From contig NZ_JARXLA010000003.1 in NCBI RefSeq assembly GCF_029872155.1, forward strand, positions 1-64,000: a stretch of DNA of 64,000 nt, given 5' to 3'. Position numbers and translations under genes: made by a program. Within the stretch, counting starts at the first letter, position 1; each line of letters starts with the position of its first letter. This document shows, one piece after another, positions 38,372 through 46,743 of this stretch. The DNA comes from Hyphomicrobium sp. D-2 (GTDB lineage: Bacteria; Pseudomonadota; Alphaproteobacteria; Rhizobiales; Hyphomicrobiaceae). The notes beneath the pieces were generated by a model. That model saw only the letters and a program-made list of their open reading frames with translations. It did not search any database and had not been told where the DNA came from.

Positions 38372-39628
38372 TCAGCTCCAAGCGTGCAGCGGCGGCTTCA
38401 CGTCGTTGAGGAAGTAGTTGCCGAGAATGGCGTACTTCCAGCGCACCGGATCGTGCAGCGTGTGCGTGCGCGCGTTGCGCCAGTGCCGATCGAGGTTGTG
38501 TTCTGCCAGCGTGGATCGCGCGCCGGCAAGTTCGAACAGCTTGTTGCTGGCTGCAATTGCGATCTCGGTGCTGAACACCTTTGCTTCGGCAACTGCGATC
38601 TGCGCTTCGGCAACAGTCTCTGCTGTCGGGTTTGCAACAGCGCGGTCAACGGCAAGACCGGCGCGGTCCTGCAGCGCTTCCGATGCATGAAGGCGCAGCT
38701 TCAGATCGCCGATGGCCTGGATCGTATAGGGATCCTGGCTGGCGCTATCGAGGCCGCTATCCACCCACGCGCGCGCTTTGGTGCGCACAAAGGCGATCGT
38801 GTCGTCGATGGCCGCCTGAGCGATACCATTATCAACGCCAACCTGGATGATCTGGAAGATCGCGCCATCGGCGGTCGGCTTGTCGTAGCCCTTGTATCCC
38901 GGCACCAGATGCGTTTTCGACACCTTCACGCCATCGAGCAGCACAGTGCCGCTAAGCGTGGTGCGCTGACCGAATGCTGACCAATCGTCGATCACGGTCA
39001 GGCCCGGTGCATCACGTTCTGCGATGGCGTACCAGGCGCGGCCCTGATCATCGACAGCCACGATTGGCACCAAATGCGCAAGCACGGCACCGGTGGAATA
39101 GAACTTGCGCCCAGTTACGATGACATGATCGCCGTGATCGGTGAATTTGGTCTCGAAGTCAGCGGCGCGTTTTGAGCCAAACTCAGAAAACGCATTGCCG
39201 AAGCGTACGCCGCTCAGCGCCAGATCGAACAAAAGCTTCTGCTGCGCCTCATCGGACACCGTGCGAATGGCGGCGATGACGCCCAGATGGTTTTGCGAAA
39301 TCTGGCCAATGGATGGATCGGCAGCCGATATGATCTGCACGACTTTTGTCAGCGTCAAATACGAGACTTCCGGGCCGCCAAACTTTCTCGGCACGTTGAT
39401 CGACCACAGGCCGCTCTGGGAAAACGCGTTCAGTTCTTCGATCGGCCACTCGCGATTGCGGTCGCGTCGGGATGCGCCGCCGACGAATTGCGCCGCCAGA
39501 CGATGTGCGATCTCGATCGCTTCTGCGTCACTGCGAATGATGTGCGCGGGCTGGGATGGCTTTGGCTGCCCCGGCACGTGGGCGGGCGCAGCGGTTTCCG
39601 GTTTCGGGTGGGCAAGGGTAAGTGTCAT
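38372..39628 (-). CDS. SfnB-family acyl-CoA-dehydrogenase-like flavoprotein
   Basis: A 418-residue member of the sulfur-acquisition oxidoreductase family (SfnB/DszC-like, acyl-CoA dehydrogenase fold). Visible are the LWSINVPRKFGGPEVSY helix region, GNAFSEFGSKRA, TGRKFYSTGA and the C-terminal RNARTHTLHDPVRWKY active-site region typical of flavin monooxygenases such as DszC. These use reduced flavin to oxidise organosulfur compounds. ATG 39628 has GGAG about 9 bases upstream; TTG 39634 is a poorer choice. It follows sfnG on the same strand with a 35-base gap. Exact substrate uncertain. Confidence 0.85.
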   Translation of the reverse strand: MTLTLAHPKPETAAPAHVPGQPKPSQPAHIIRSDAEAIEIAHRLAAQFVGGASRRDRNREWPIEELNAFSQSGLWSINVPRKFGGPEVSYLTLTKVVQIISAADPSIGQISQNHLGVIAAIRTVSDEAQQKLLFDLALSGVRFGNAFSEFGSKRAADFETKFTDHGDHVIVTGRKFYSTGAVLAHLVPIVAVDDQGRAWYAIAERDAPGLTVIDDWSAFGQRTTLSGTVLLDGVKVSKTHLVPGYKGYDKPTADGAIFQIIQVGVDNGIAQAAIDDTIAFVRTKARAWVDSGLDSASQDPYTIQAIGDLKLRLHASEALQDRAGLAVDRAVANPTAETVAEAQIAVAEAKVFSTEIAIAASNKLFELAGARSTLAEHNLDRHWRNARTHTLHDPVRWKYAILGNYFLNDVKPPLHAWS

Positions 39629-39663
39629 TCTCAAGCTCCTGACATAGTGCCGATGGCGTCCGT

Positions 39664-40779
39664 TTACTCAGCCGCCTGTGCGTACGGGCGCTCGGCTTCA
39701 AGCTTGCGCACCAGGGGAATGACGTTTTTGCCGAAGAACTCAACCTCCTCCTGGAAGTGCAGGAAGCCCAGCAGGATCAGATCAGCGCCGCTGTCCTTAA
39801 GGTCCAGAATGCGCTCGGCGATCTGCTGCGGCGTGCCGATCAGGTTGGAGCGGAAGCCGTCGTTGTATTGAACCAGATCGTTGAACGTTGACTTGGCCCA
39901 ATTGCCCTGACCTTCGGGCGAAGCCGCGCCGGCATTCTTCACCTCGTGGCCGAACGCGCGAACAGCTTCAGGATTGGCGTGCTCGATGATTTCGGCCAGC
40001 ACGTTCTGTGCTTCGGCCTCAGTGTTGCGCGCAATGGCAAAGGCATTGACGCCGACCTTCACCGAACGGCCATGCTCGGCAGCCTTGGTGCGAATGTCGG
40101 ATACCTGCTTGGCAATTTCATCCGGCGTGTTGCCGTTGGTGAAATACCAATCGGATACGCGCGAGGCCATATCGCGCGCCGCGCGGGAAGAACCGCCCTG
40201 GAAAATTTCCGGCAGCGGGTGCGGTTTCGGCTTCAGCGAGTAGTTGTTGTAACGGTAGAAGTCGCCGCGGAAGGTGAAGCTCTCTTCAGTCCAGATGCCG
40301 CGCAAAGCACGGATGAACTCTTCCGAACGGCGGTAGCGTTCGTCGTGATCGAGCCAGTGCTCACCAATGGCGGCAAACTCGCCGCGGAACCAACCGCTCA
40401 CAACGTTCACGGCAATGCGCGGGCCGTACAGCAGATTGATGCTGGCGATCTGTTTGGCCGCAAGCGTCGGGTTCCATGGGCCCGGCAGTAGCGCTGCGAT
40501 GAGTGTCAGGCGCTCGGTCTGGCTCAGGATCGCCTGGCTGAACGAAACCGGCTCATGCTGGAATTCGGCGCCATAGCCGGCGGTGAAACGGATCTGGCTC
40601 AGAGCATAGTCGAAGCCGTTCTGCTCCGCGATCTGCGCCAGCTTGACGTTGTAGTTGATGTCCCAGCTTGTGCGCTGGGGGATGTTGCTGATTACGAGAC
40701 CGCCCGAAACGTTCGGCACCCAGTAGGCGAATTTGATCGGCTCGCGAGTGTTCAGAGAAGCTGAGTTTGAACTGGTCAT
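39664..40779 (-). CDS. sfnG: Dimethylsulfone monooxygenase
   Basis: A 371-residue bacterial-luciferase-like, FMNH2-dependent monooxygenase that fits SfnG, which converts dimethylsulfone to methanesulfinate. Family traits: the YWVPNVSGGLVIS opening, ALSQIRFTAGYGAE, NVVSGWFRGEFAAIGEHWLDHDERYRRSEEF in parts, and PEIFQGGSSRAARDMA. ATG 40779 follows GTGGAG and replaces the upstream GTG of the open frame. It is between the FMN reductase gene, which supplies reduced flavin, and the sfnB-like gene. Confidence 0.9.
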   Translation of the reverse strand: MTSSNSASLNTREPIKFAYWVPNVSGGLVISNIPQRTSWDINYNVKLAQIAEQNGFDYALSQIRFTAGYGAEFQHEPVSFSQAILSQTERLTLIAALLPGPWNPTLAAKQIASINLLYGPRIAVNVVSGWFRGEFAAIGEHWLDHDERYRRSEEFIRALRGIWTEESFTFRGDFYRYNNYSLKPKPHPLPEIFQGGSSRAARDMASRVSDWYFTNGNTPDEIAKQVSDIRTKAAEHGRSVKVGVNAFAIARNTEAEAQNVLAEIIEHANPEAVRAFGHEVKNAGAASPEGQGNWAKSTFNDLVQYNDGFRSNLIGTPQQIAERILDLKDSGADLILLGFLHFQEEVEFFGKNVIPLVRKLEAERPYAQAAE

Positions 40780-40811
40780 CCGTGTGCTCCACAAAAATGG
40801 GTGCTGAGGCT

Positions 40812-41396
40812 TCAGGCAATTGCCGCCAGAGGTGCGTCGTAAGCGCCGTTAGCCTGATTGGTGCGCCGCTTGAGATACGTCGATGCTTCAACGCCAACAC
40901 GCGCAACGCGCTCTTCAATGTCGGGATTGGAAATGGCGTAGTTCGAGAAATCCGATTCAACCGCATATACGGTGGTCGGCAGCGACAGCGCCTGCAGGAA
41001 ACCAAACAGTGGCCGCAGCTGGTGGTCGATCATGAGACCATGCAGCTGAGAACCACCGGTTGCGGTCAGCACTACGGGTTTGTTGGAGAAGTGCCTGTGA
41101 TCGACCAGATCGAACAGATGCTTCAGCGCACCGGTGTAGGAGGCGCGATAAACCGGTGTGCCAACGACAAGCAGATCTGCCTGCTCAACACGTTGCACAA
41201 ACGCCTTGCCAGTGACGCTCAAATCTTTAGGCGAACGCGATTGAAACAGCGCCGGCGCAGCGTCGGACAGCTCAATGAACGAGGATTGATAGCCGGTTTC
41301 CTGCTCGATGGCGGCAAGGACCGCTTTAACAAGAACGGACGTGCGAGACGGATCGGACAGGCTGCCGGAAATGCCAAGGATGGATGGTTTGGTCAT
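40812..41396 (-). CDS. msuE: NAD(P)H-dependent FMN reductase (MsuE/SsuE type)
   Basis: A 194-residue flavodoxin-fold reductase. SILGISGSLSDPSRTS is the FMN-phosphate loop and VGTPVYRASYTGALKHLFDL with LTATGGSQLHGL are family motifs. It reduces FMN with NAD(P)H and supplies SfnG and probably SfnB and SsuD. ATG 41396 has a G-rich site 8-10 bases upstream. It is the first gene of the msuE-sfnG-sfnB transcript. The gene name reflects the sulfone/sulfonate context; an SsuE-like role is equally possible. Confidence 0.87.
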   Translation of the reverse strand: MTKPSILGISGSLSDPSRTSVLVKAVLAAIEQETGYQSSFIELSDAAPALFQSRSPKDLSVTGKAFVQRVEQADLLVVGTPVYRASYTGALKHLFDLVDHRHFSNKPVVLTATGGSQLHGLMIDHQLRPLFGFLQALSLPTTVYAVESDFSNYAISNPDIEERVARVGVEASTYLKRRTNQANGAYDAPLAAIA

Positions 41397-41895
41397 GATG
41401 ATTGCCCCCAATGGGATTGCGTCGGCGATGGAGCGCCGTGAACTGGTCAACGCGTTTTGTGGCAAACGCCGTCACGCGGAATGTCGGCGGCAGCGACACC
41501 CACAGCGGTGGATGCCATCGCGGTCAACAACCGTGCTTGCAATATTTTGATCTACCGGCATGCGTGCTTCGCGTTCGATGCAAAAGGCCTTGTGGCGAGG
41601 CCACGGGGCCGTGTCCTTGGTGGACTAACATCGGCGCGAGGATGGTGAGAAATATGAACTTGGCATTTTGATATTCGCCAGAGGAATAACGGCACTGGAG
41701 AGCGTTTGGCCGATAAGCTTATGGCCCGTTTTTTGTGCGTTTATATGAGTTTTTGATTGTTAGGGAACCACGACACGCATGTTAGCCCAAGCTCGGATGA
41801 CCTCGCGCAGAGCGATGCTGTTAAGGCTGTTGATCTGCGGTGGCATCCGTCCGCTGAAATGCGCACGCGCGATAATTCGTATAACGAGGAACAAT
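41397..41895. other. Divergent intergenic region of the organosulfur island
   Basis: About 500 bases with no supported gene. A 19-base imperfect palindrome, GGCCGATAAGCTTATGGCC at 41708-41726, is followed by a run of six T, so it could act as a terminator or, because it is centred on ATAAGCTTAT, as a regulator site. Promoters for msuE and for the isochorismatase-like gene should lie here; a CysB-type site is plausible but I cannot define it. Confidence 0.45.
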
Positions 41896-42714
41896 ATGGG
41901 CAATACATCAACCGCCACCACGAGAAGAGAGTTCGTGGGATCAGTCGCAGGCACGGTCGCCGCTGTTGCGGCCACGGCGGCTACGGTGGGCAGCACCGCA
42001 CACGCGTCGGACGACAAGACCAAGCTGGGCGGCATTCACGCAATCCCCGAGCTGGCGCCGCAGTGGCAGACGCTCGATCTTGCTAAAATCGTCAAGTATC
42101 CGGCAGCATTCCTGTCGGTCAGCCAGAACAACAGCCTCTATCGTCCGGACGGCGCGCAGGCGGCCGAAAAGCAGTGGGAGCGTGGAAGCCTCGCCGCAAC
42201 CGTGAAGGCAGCCAAGGCAGCCCGTGCCGCCGGCAACTTCAAGACATTCGCCTGGATCGGGTACGAAGTGTTCCGCGAGAGCTACCCGCAGAGTGAGTTC
42301 GATCAGGCGCAGTACGCGTCCTGGATCAAGGGCAAGGAAGACTGGCCGGCTGAGAAGAAGAAGGCCGACAATGACCTCGTTGATGAGCTACGGGCACTGG
42401 TCGAACCGGGCGATCTGGAGTTCAACGAGTTCGCACTGCAGACAGCGTTTGTTGGCACGCCGTTGCCGCTTGACCTGGCACGCAAGCAGATCAAGACCAT
42501 CATCATCACTGGCATCCATCTCGACTGGTGCGTTGAGGGCAATGCACGCGCTGCACGCGACAACGGCTTCCTGCCCATCATCATCGGTGATGCTACAGCC
42601 GCTAATAACGCGGAAGAAGAAGCTGCCGCATTCCGGCGTATCAACAACTTCTTCGCTCCGGTGATTTCCGCTGACACGTTCGTCAAGCTGCTTGGCGAGC
42701 CCAGCCGCACCTAA
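41896..42714 (+). CDS. Tat-exported isochorismatase-fold protein lacking catalytic triad
   Basis: A 272-residue protein. TTRREFVGSVAG is a twin-arginine signal (cleavage after AHA, about residue 37). The rest follows the isochorismatase/cysteine-hydrolase fold, with the nucleophile region ITGIHLDWCVEGNARAARD (C212). The Asp of the first strand (LLVIDxQ in the family) is missing in AFLSVSQNN, and no Lys is found from residue 157 to 196 where the triad lysine should be. It is therefore probably not a standard hydrolase. The start is supported by GAGG upstream. It lies just before the ssuABC genes. A periplasmic binding or repurposed enzyme role is possible. Confidence 0.75.
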   Translation: MGNTSTATTRREFVGSVAGTVAAVAATAATVGSTAHASDDKTKLGGIHAIPELAPQWQTLDLAKIVKYPAAFLSVSQNNSLYRPDGAQAAEKQWERGSLAATVKAAKAARAAGNFKTFAWIGYEVFRESYPQSEFDQAQYASWIKGKEDWPAEKKKADNDLVDELRALVEPGDLEFNEFALQTAFVGTPLPLDLARKQIKTIIITGIHLDWCVEGNARAARDNGFLPIIIGDATAANNAEEEAAAFRRINNFFAPVISADTFVKLLGEPSRT

Positions 42715-42724
42715 CATGCGGCTC

Positions 42725-42760
42725 CGTGGCGGCGGTTTGCTCCCGTGTGCCGCCGTCACG
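42725..42760 (+). terminator. Stem-loop after isochorismatase-like gene
   Basis: Arms CGTGGCGGCGG (42725-42735) and CCGCCGTCACG (42750-42760) pair with one G-T, around a 14-base loop. It is very stable but followed by GCGCTCTCTC rather than a T-run. It separates this gene from ssuA by about 100 bases. Confidence 0.5.
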
Positions 42761-42857
42761 GCGCTCTCTCTATATTCACCTGATGAATTTGCTTAGTGGA
42801 ATTAAACGGCATCCATAGCGACATCGATTTGTTACGGTTCTATCGATTGGTATCAAT

Positions 42858-43835
42858 ATGGGAGAGCCACTGCGCATCATGTTGCAACGGAGCATGCATT
42901 TCGTCGCCGCAACGCTGTTTGCAGTTATGGCGGCGACCACGAACGTAGTGGCTGACAATCCGCGCACGATTAGTATCGATTGGGCGACTTATAATCCTCT
43001 CTCTGTCGTTCTGAAAGCCAATGGATACCTGGAGCAGGCATTGGCTGACAGCGGCATACGGGTGCGCTGGGTGCAGTCCGCGGGCTCCAACAAGGCGCTG
43101 GAGTTCTTGAATGCCGAAGCGCTCGACTTCGGCTCAACGGCGGGATCGGCAGCGTTACTGGGCAGCGTCAATGGCAACCCGATAAAGATCGTTTCGGTCT
43201 ATTCGCGGCCGGAATGGACGGCGCTGGTTACGCGTAAGGAAACCGGCATTCATAGCCCATCGGACCTGCGCGGCAAGCGCATTGCGGTGACGCGCGGCAC
43301 CGATGCCTATGTGTTCCTGATCCGCGCGCTGGAAGAATCGGGCCTCACCGAGAAGGACGTGAAGCCTGTTCTGCTGCAGCACGCCGATGGTAAGCTTGCG
43401 CTGCTGCGGGGGGATGTCGATGCGTGGGCAGGCCTCGACCCGATGATGGCAGCGGCAGAGCTCGAAGCCGGCGCCGAGCTGTTTCATCGTGATGTTGAGG
43501 CAAACACCTGGGGCACGCTGTGCGTGCGCTCGGAATTTGCCAGCAAGCACCCGGACTTGGTCGCCAAGGTTCTGCAAGCCTATGAGCAGGCGCGCGCGTT
43601 TGCGGTTGAGCATCCCGATGAGCTGACCACGCTACTCGCAAAGTCCATGCGGTTGCCGCCGGAGATTGTGCAGCGTCAGTTGCAGCGTACGGATCTCGAT
43701 CGGTTTGCGCTGGGCGCATCGCAGCGCACGGCCATCGTAGCTGCAGGGCTGGCGTTGCAGCGTAGCGGCATCATAAAGCCTGACGTGAACGTCGACGCGG
43801 CGGTAGATGCGCTGATTGATCCGAGTTTCAATTGA
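42858..43835 (+). CDS. ssuA: Aliphatic sulfonate ABC transporter substrate-binding protein
   Basis: A 325-residue periplasmic binding protein of the SsuA/NitT-TauT class. Signal peptide up to about residue 33 (TTNVVADN). Family motifs: IDWATYNPLSVVLKANGYLEQ, LDFGSTAGSAALLG, LRGKRIAVTRGTDAYVFL and LLRGDVDAWAGLDPMMA. It delivers sulfonates to the SsuCB importer. It starts the ssuACB set; the stop overlaps the TTG just before the ssuC ATG. The exact substrate range is unknown. Confidence 0.88.
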   Translation: MGEPLRIMLQRSMHFVAATLFAVMAATTNVVADNPRTISIDWATYNPLSVVLKANGYLEQALADSGIRVRWVQSAGSNKALEFLNAEALDFGSTAGSAALLGSVNGNPIKIVSVYSRPEWTALVTRKETGIHSPSDLRGKRIAVTRGTDAYVFLIRALEESGLTEKDVKPVLLQHADGKLALLRGDVDAWAGLDPMMAAAELEAGAELFHRDVEANTWGTLCVRSEFASKHPDLVAKVLQAYEQARAFAVEHPDELTTLLAKSMRLPPEIVQRQLQRTDLDRFALGASQRTAIVAAGLALQRSGIIKPDVNVDAAVDALIDPSFN

Positions 43836-43837
43836 AC

Positions 43838-44662
43838 ATGAGTGACGTTGTTGGGCATTCTCCGGCGTTGACCGCTGTGCAACGTGCTGCGCCCCGGTTT
43901 TCGCTGCGGGACATAGCCGTGCCGCTATTGCTGCCGTTGGCGCTCGGGCTCATCTGGGAGGGTGCTGTCAGCGGCGGTTTTGCAGAAGGGCGGCTTATGC
44001 CAGCGCCTTCTACGATCATTGCAACGCTCGGTGAATTGGCGAAGTCCGGTGAGCTGGAAGTGCATGTTCTGGCCACCACCAGCCGCGTTGCGGTGGGCTT
44101 CCTGTTGGGCAGCATCGCCGGTGTGCTTGTCGGCGCAATCACAGGGCATTTCGCGATGAGCCGGCGTGTGCTCGATCCGACGCTGCAGGCGTTACGTGCC
44201 ATTCCGTCGATAGCGTGGGTGCCGCTGTTCATCCTGTGGCTGGGCATCTTTGAAGCATCGAAGATCGCCTTGATAGCAGTCGGCGTATTTTTTCCGGTCT
44301 ATCTCGGCGTCATGGGAGCAATCGCTTCGGTTGACCGCAAGCTGGTAGAAGTTGGCCGGATATTCCGCCTAAACAGCCTGCAACTCGTCAGCCGGATACT
44401 GCTGCCGGCGGTGTTGCCCGCCTCCGTTGTGGCATTGCGTGGTGGCTTGGGGTTGGGGTGGATGTTCGTGGTGGCCGCGGAGTTCATGGGCGCAGCGGAA
44501 GGTCTTGGCTATCTGCTTATCGACGGACAGCAGACGGGGCGGCCGGATCTGATCATCGCGGCGATAGTTGTGTTTGCGCTGTTGGGCAAAGCATCGGACG
44601 CACTGCTGGCGGCTGCCGCGAAGCCGTTTCTGCGTTGGCAGGATAGCTATCAGAAGAATTGA
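43838..44662 (+). CDS. ssuC: Aliphatic sulfonate ABC transporter permease
   Basis: A 274-residue inner-membrane permease with six predicted helices. AIPSIAWVPLFILWLGIFEASKIALI and the EAA-type loop LVSRILLPAVLPASVVALRGGLGLGWMFVVAAE, seen in parts, are typical of SsuC/TauC. ATG 43838 is 2 bases after the ssuA stop; the upstream TTG overlaps that stop and could also be used. The TGA overlaps the TTG ahead of ssuB. Confidence 0.9.
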   Translation: MSDVVGHSPALTAVQRAAPRFSLRDIAVPLLLPLALGLIWEGAVSGGFAEGRLMPAPSTIIATLGELAKSGELEVHVLATTSRVAVGFLLGSIAGVLVGAITGHFAMSRRVLDPTLQALRAIPSIAWVPLFILWLGIFEASKIALIAVGVFFPVYLGVMGAIASVDRKLVEVGRIFRLNSLQLVSRILLPAVLPASVVALRGGLGLGWMFVVAAEFMGAAEGLGYLLIDGQQTGRPDLIIAAIVVFALLGKASDALLAAAAKPFLRWQDSYQKN

Positions 44663-44670
44663 GGTGCGAC

Positions 44671-45435
44671 GTGCTCCATATCGCTCACGTTTCAAAAGCG
44701 TTTGCACGCGGCGGCCCTGTGCTGGCCGATGTCGATCTGACCGTTGAGCGCGGCGAGTCCGTTGCGATCGTTGGTGCATCTGGCTGCGGCAAAAGCACGT
44801 TGTTGAGGATCATCGCCGGGCTAGAACCACCGTCTCGCGGCACGGTTACCGTTGCAGGGGAAGAGATACGCACGCCGCATCCGATGGTCGGCATGATCTT
44901 TCAGGAGCCCAGGCTGTTGCCTTGGCTGACAGTGGCGGAGAATATCGCATTTGGGATCACCTCGCTGCCTGGATCCGAACGAACCGCGCGCGTGCAAGAA
45001 GCGCTCGATCTGATTGGTCTGGTGGAGCACGCAAGCAAATGGCCGCGAGAGCTTTCGGGCGGACAGAGCCAACGCGTCGCCATTGCGCGCGCATTGGTGG
45101 CCAGACCATCGGTGATCCTGCTCGATGAACCGTTTTCAGCGCTTGACGCTGTAACGCGTGCGGATTTGCAGAGGCATATGCGTGCACTGGGGCGACGCAT
45201 GCATCTCACTTTGGTGATCGTTACGCACGATCTCGAAGAGGCGCTCATATTGGGCGACCGTGTCGCGATCATGCAGCCAAATCCGGGGCGCATTGCAAAG
45301 ATTGTTACCGTGCCGGGTGATGGTGACACAGACCTCGCACGGCGTGAACTGGCATCGTCGTTTGCGCATCTCAGTGGAGCGCGCAACGCTGCGGTGCTGG
45401 AAGGTGCGCGCGTTGAATATGCCCTTACGTCATAA
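44671..45435 (+). CDS. ssuB: Aliphatic sulfonate ABC transporter ATP-binding protein
   Basis: A 254-residue ATPase: Walker A GASGCGKST, signature LSGGQSQRVAIARAL, Walker B ILLDEPFSALD and the H-loop IVTHDLEEAL. FQEPRLLPW is the Q-loop seen in SsuB/TauB. GTG 44671 is taken as start since GAGG lies 6 bases upstream; the TTG at 44659 that overlaps ssuC has no such site. It completes the ssuACB importer. Confidence 0.9.
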   Translation: MLHIAHVSKAFARGGPVLADVDLTVERGESVAIVGASGCGKSTLLRIIAGLEPPSRGTVTVAGEEIRTPHPMVGMIFQEPRLLPWLTVAENIAFGITSLPGSERTARVQEALDLIGLVEHASKWPRELSGGQSQRVAIARALVARPSVILLDEPFSALDAVTRADLQRHMRALGRRMHLTLVIVTHDLEEALILGDRVAIMQPNPGRIAKIVTVPGDGDTDLARRELASSFAHLSGARNAAVLEGARVEYALTS

Positions 45436-45571
45436 CGTATTCAGAAAATGCAATTTCGGGATGCGTTCCGACGCGCCTATACAGAGCATGCACTGAAGGC
45501 GGGCAATAAGGCGGTTTTGACCCGTCTGTGGAGCAGTTGATGGGAAGCACCGTTCCCAGAGTGAGGCGGGA

Positions 45572-46516
45572 ATGAACCTTAAACAGCTCCGGCTGGTGCG
45601 AGAGATTGTCCGGTCAAATTTTCACGTTACCGAAGCCGCATCGGCGCAGTTTACGTCGCAGTCGGGCGTTAGCAAACACGTGAAGGATCTGGAAGACGAA
45701 CTCGGCGTCGCCATTTTTGAGCGGCGCGGCAAGCGGCTGCTGGGCCTGACAGAGCCCGGGGCTGAGGTATTGAAATGCATCGATCGGGTGTTGCTGGAAA
45801 TTGGAAATATCCGCAACGTAGCGAGTACTTTTTCCAACGGCCAAAGCGGCACGCTGAAAATTGCAGCAACCCATACCCAGAGCCGGTACGTATTGCCGAA
45901 GTACCTTTCCGAATTTCGTAGTCGGTACGACGATGTCGAGATCGTGCTGCTCCAGGCGCACCCTAGGGAGGTGCCTGCATTACTTCTGAGCGGCGAATGC
46001 GACATCGGGTTCGCAACCGACACGCTCGACGATGTACCTGATCTGCTTGCGTTTCCGTTCTACTCCTGGGAGCACGAGGTGATCGTGCCTGAAGGACACC
46101 CGCTGCAGGGGCGGGAGAACGTGACGCTGCAGGACGTGGCGCAGTGCCCGCTGGTGACGTACGATCAAGGTCTGACGGGACGAAAGCAGATTGATCGCGC
46201 ATTTGAGAAACTTGCCTTGAAGCCACGCATTGCGATGGCAGCGATCGATTCCGACGTCATCAAAACCTATGTCGGACTTGGACTGGGCGTCGGTATTATC
46301 GCCAGCATGGCGTACGACGCCAACAACGACAGTGGTCTGAGCAAGGTGTCCCTGAAAACGCGGATCGACTCGTCGCAGACGTGCTTTGCCTTGCGGCGCC
46401 GCCGATTCCGTAAGGATTACGTCTATCGCTTCATCGAAATGTGTGCCCCGGCAGTTACAAAGGACGTAATTCTGCAGGCGGAAGCGCTGCGCGATGAAAT
46501 CGATGGGACCATATAA
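45572..46516 (+). CDS. CysB/Cbl-type LysR regulator
   Basis: A 314-residue LysR regulator. The helix-turn-helix is TEAASAQFTSQSGVSKHVKDLEDELG, of the CysB/Cbl type, which is distinct from most LysR proteins. THTQSRYVLPKYL is the CysB signature that binds O-acetylserine, N-acetylserine or thiosulfate-like ligands. CysB and Cbl activate sulfonate use genes when sulfate is scarce. It follows ssuB by 136 bases on the same strand and is the likely activator of the island. cysB or cbl would be the nearest name, but I cannot choose between them. Confidence 0.88.
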   Translation: MNLKQLRLVREIVRSNFHVTEAASAQFTSQSGVSKHVKDLEDELGVAIFERRGKRLLGLTEPGAEVLKCIDRVLLEIGNIRNVASTFSNGQSGTLKIAATHTQSRYVLPKYLSEFRSRYDDVEIVLLQAHPREVPALLLSGECDIGFATDTLDDVPDLLAFPFYSWEHEVIVPEGHPLQGRENVTLQDVAQCPLVTYDQGLTGRKQIDRAFEKLALKPRIAMAAIDSDVIKTYVGLGLGVGIIASMAYDANNDSGLSKVSLKTRIDSSQTCFALRRRRFRKDYVYRFIEMCAPAVTKDVILQAEALRDEIDGTI

Positions 46517-46743
46517 CTCCATGTAATAGCTGTAAAACGACGTCCGATAGAGTTGCTCCCACCTGGCTGAATATAGAAAGTAGAAACACTTATTTTACTC
46601 CTCCATGCCTTCGGCCGAAGGGTGCTGAGTGGCCTGGGGGCATCCAGTGGATAACGTGTCAATCACATCCATTGCATCGGTAGTCCTGGCCCGCGGAAGC
46701 ATGTGGTCGAGCTCGGCTCGGCCGTCGCATTTGGGGGACGAGA

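Noticed and set aside
41708-41735. Palindrome GGCCGATAAGCTTATGGCC with T-run as a certain terminator
   Set aside because: No gene on the + strand ends upstream of it, so its function is left open in the intergenic entry.
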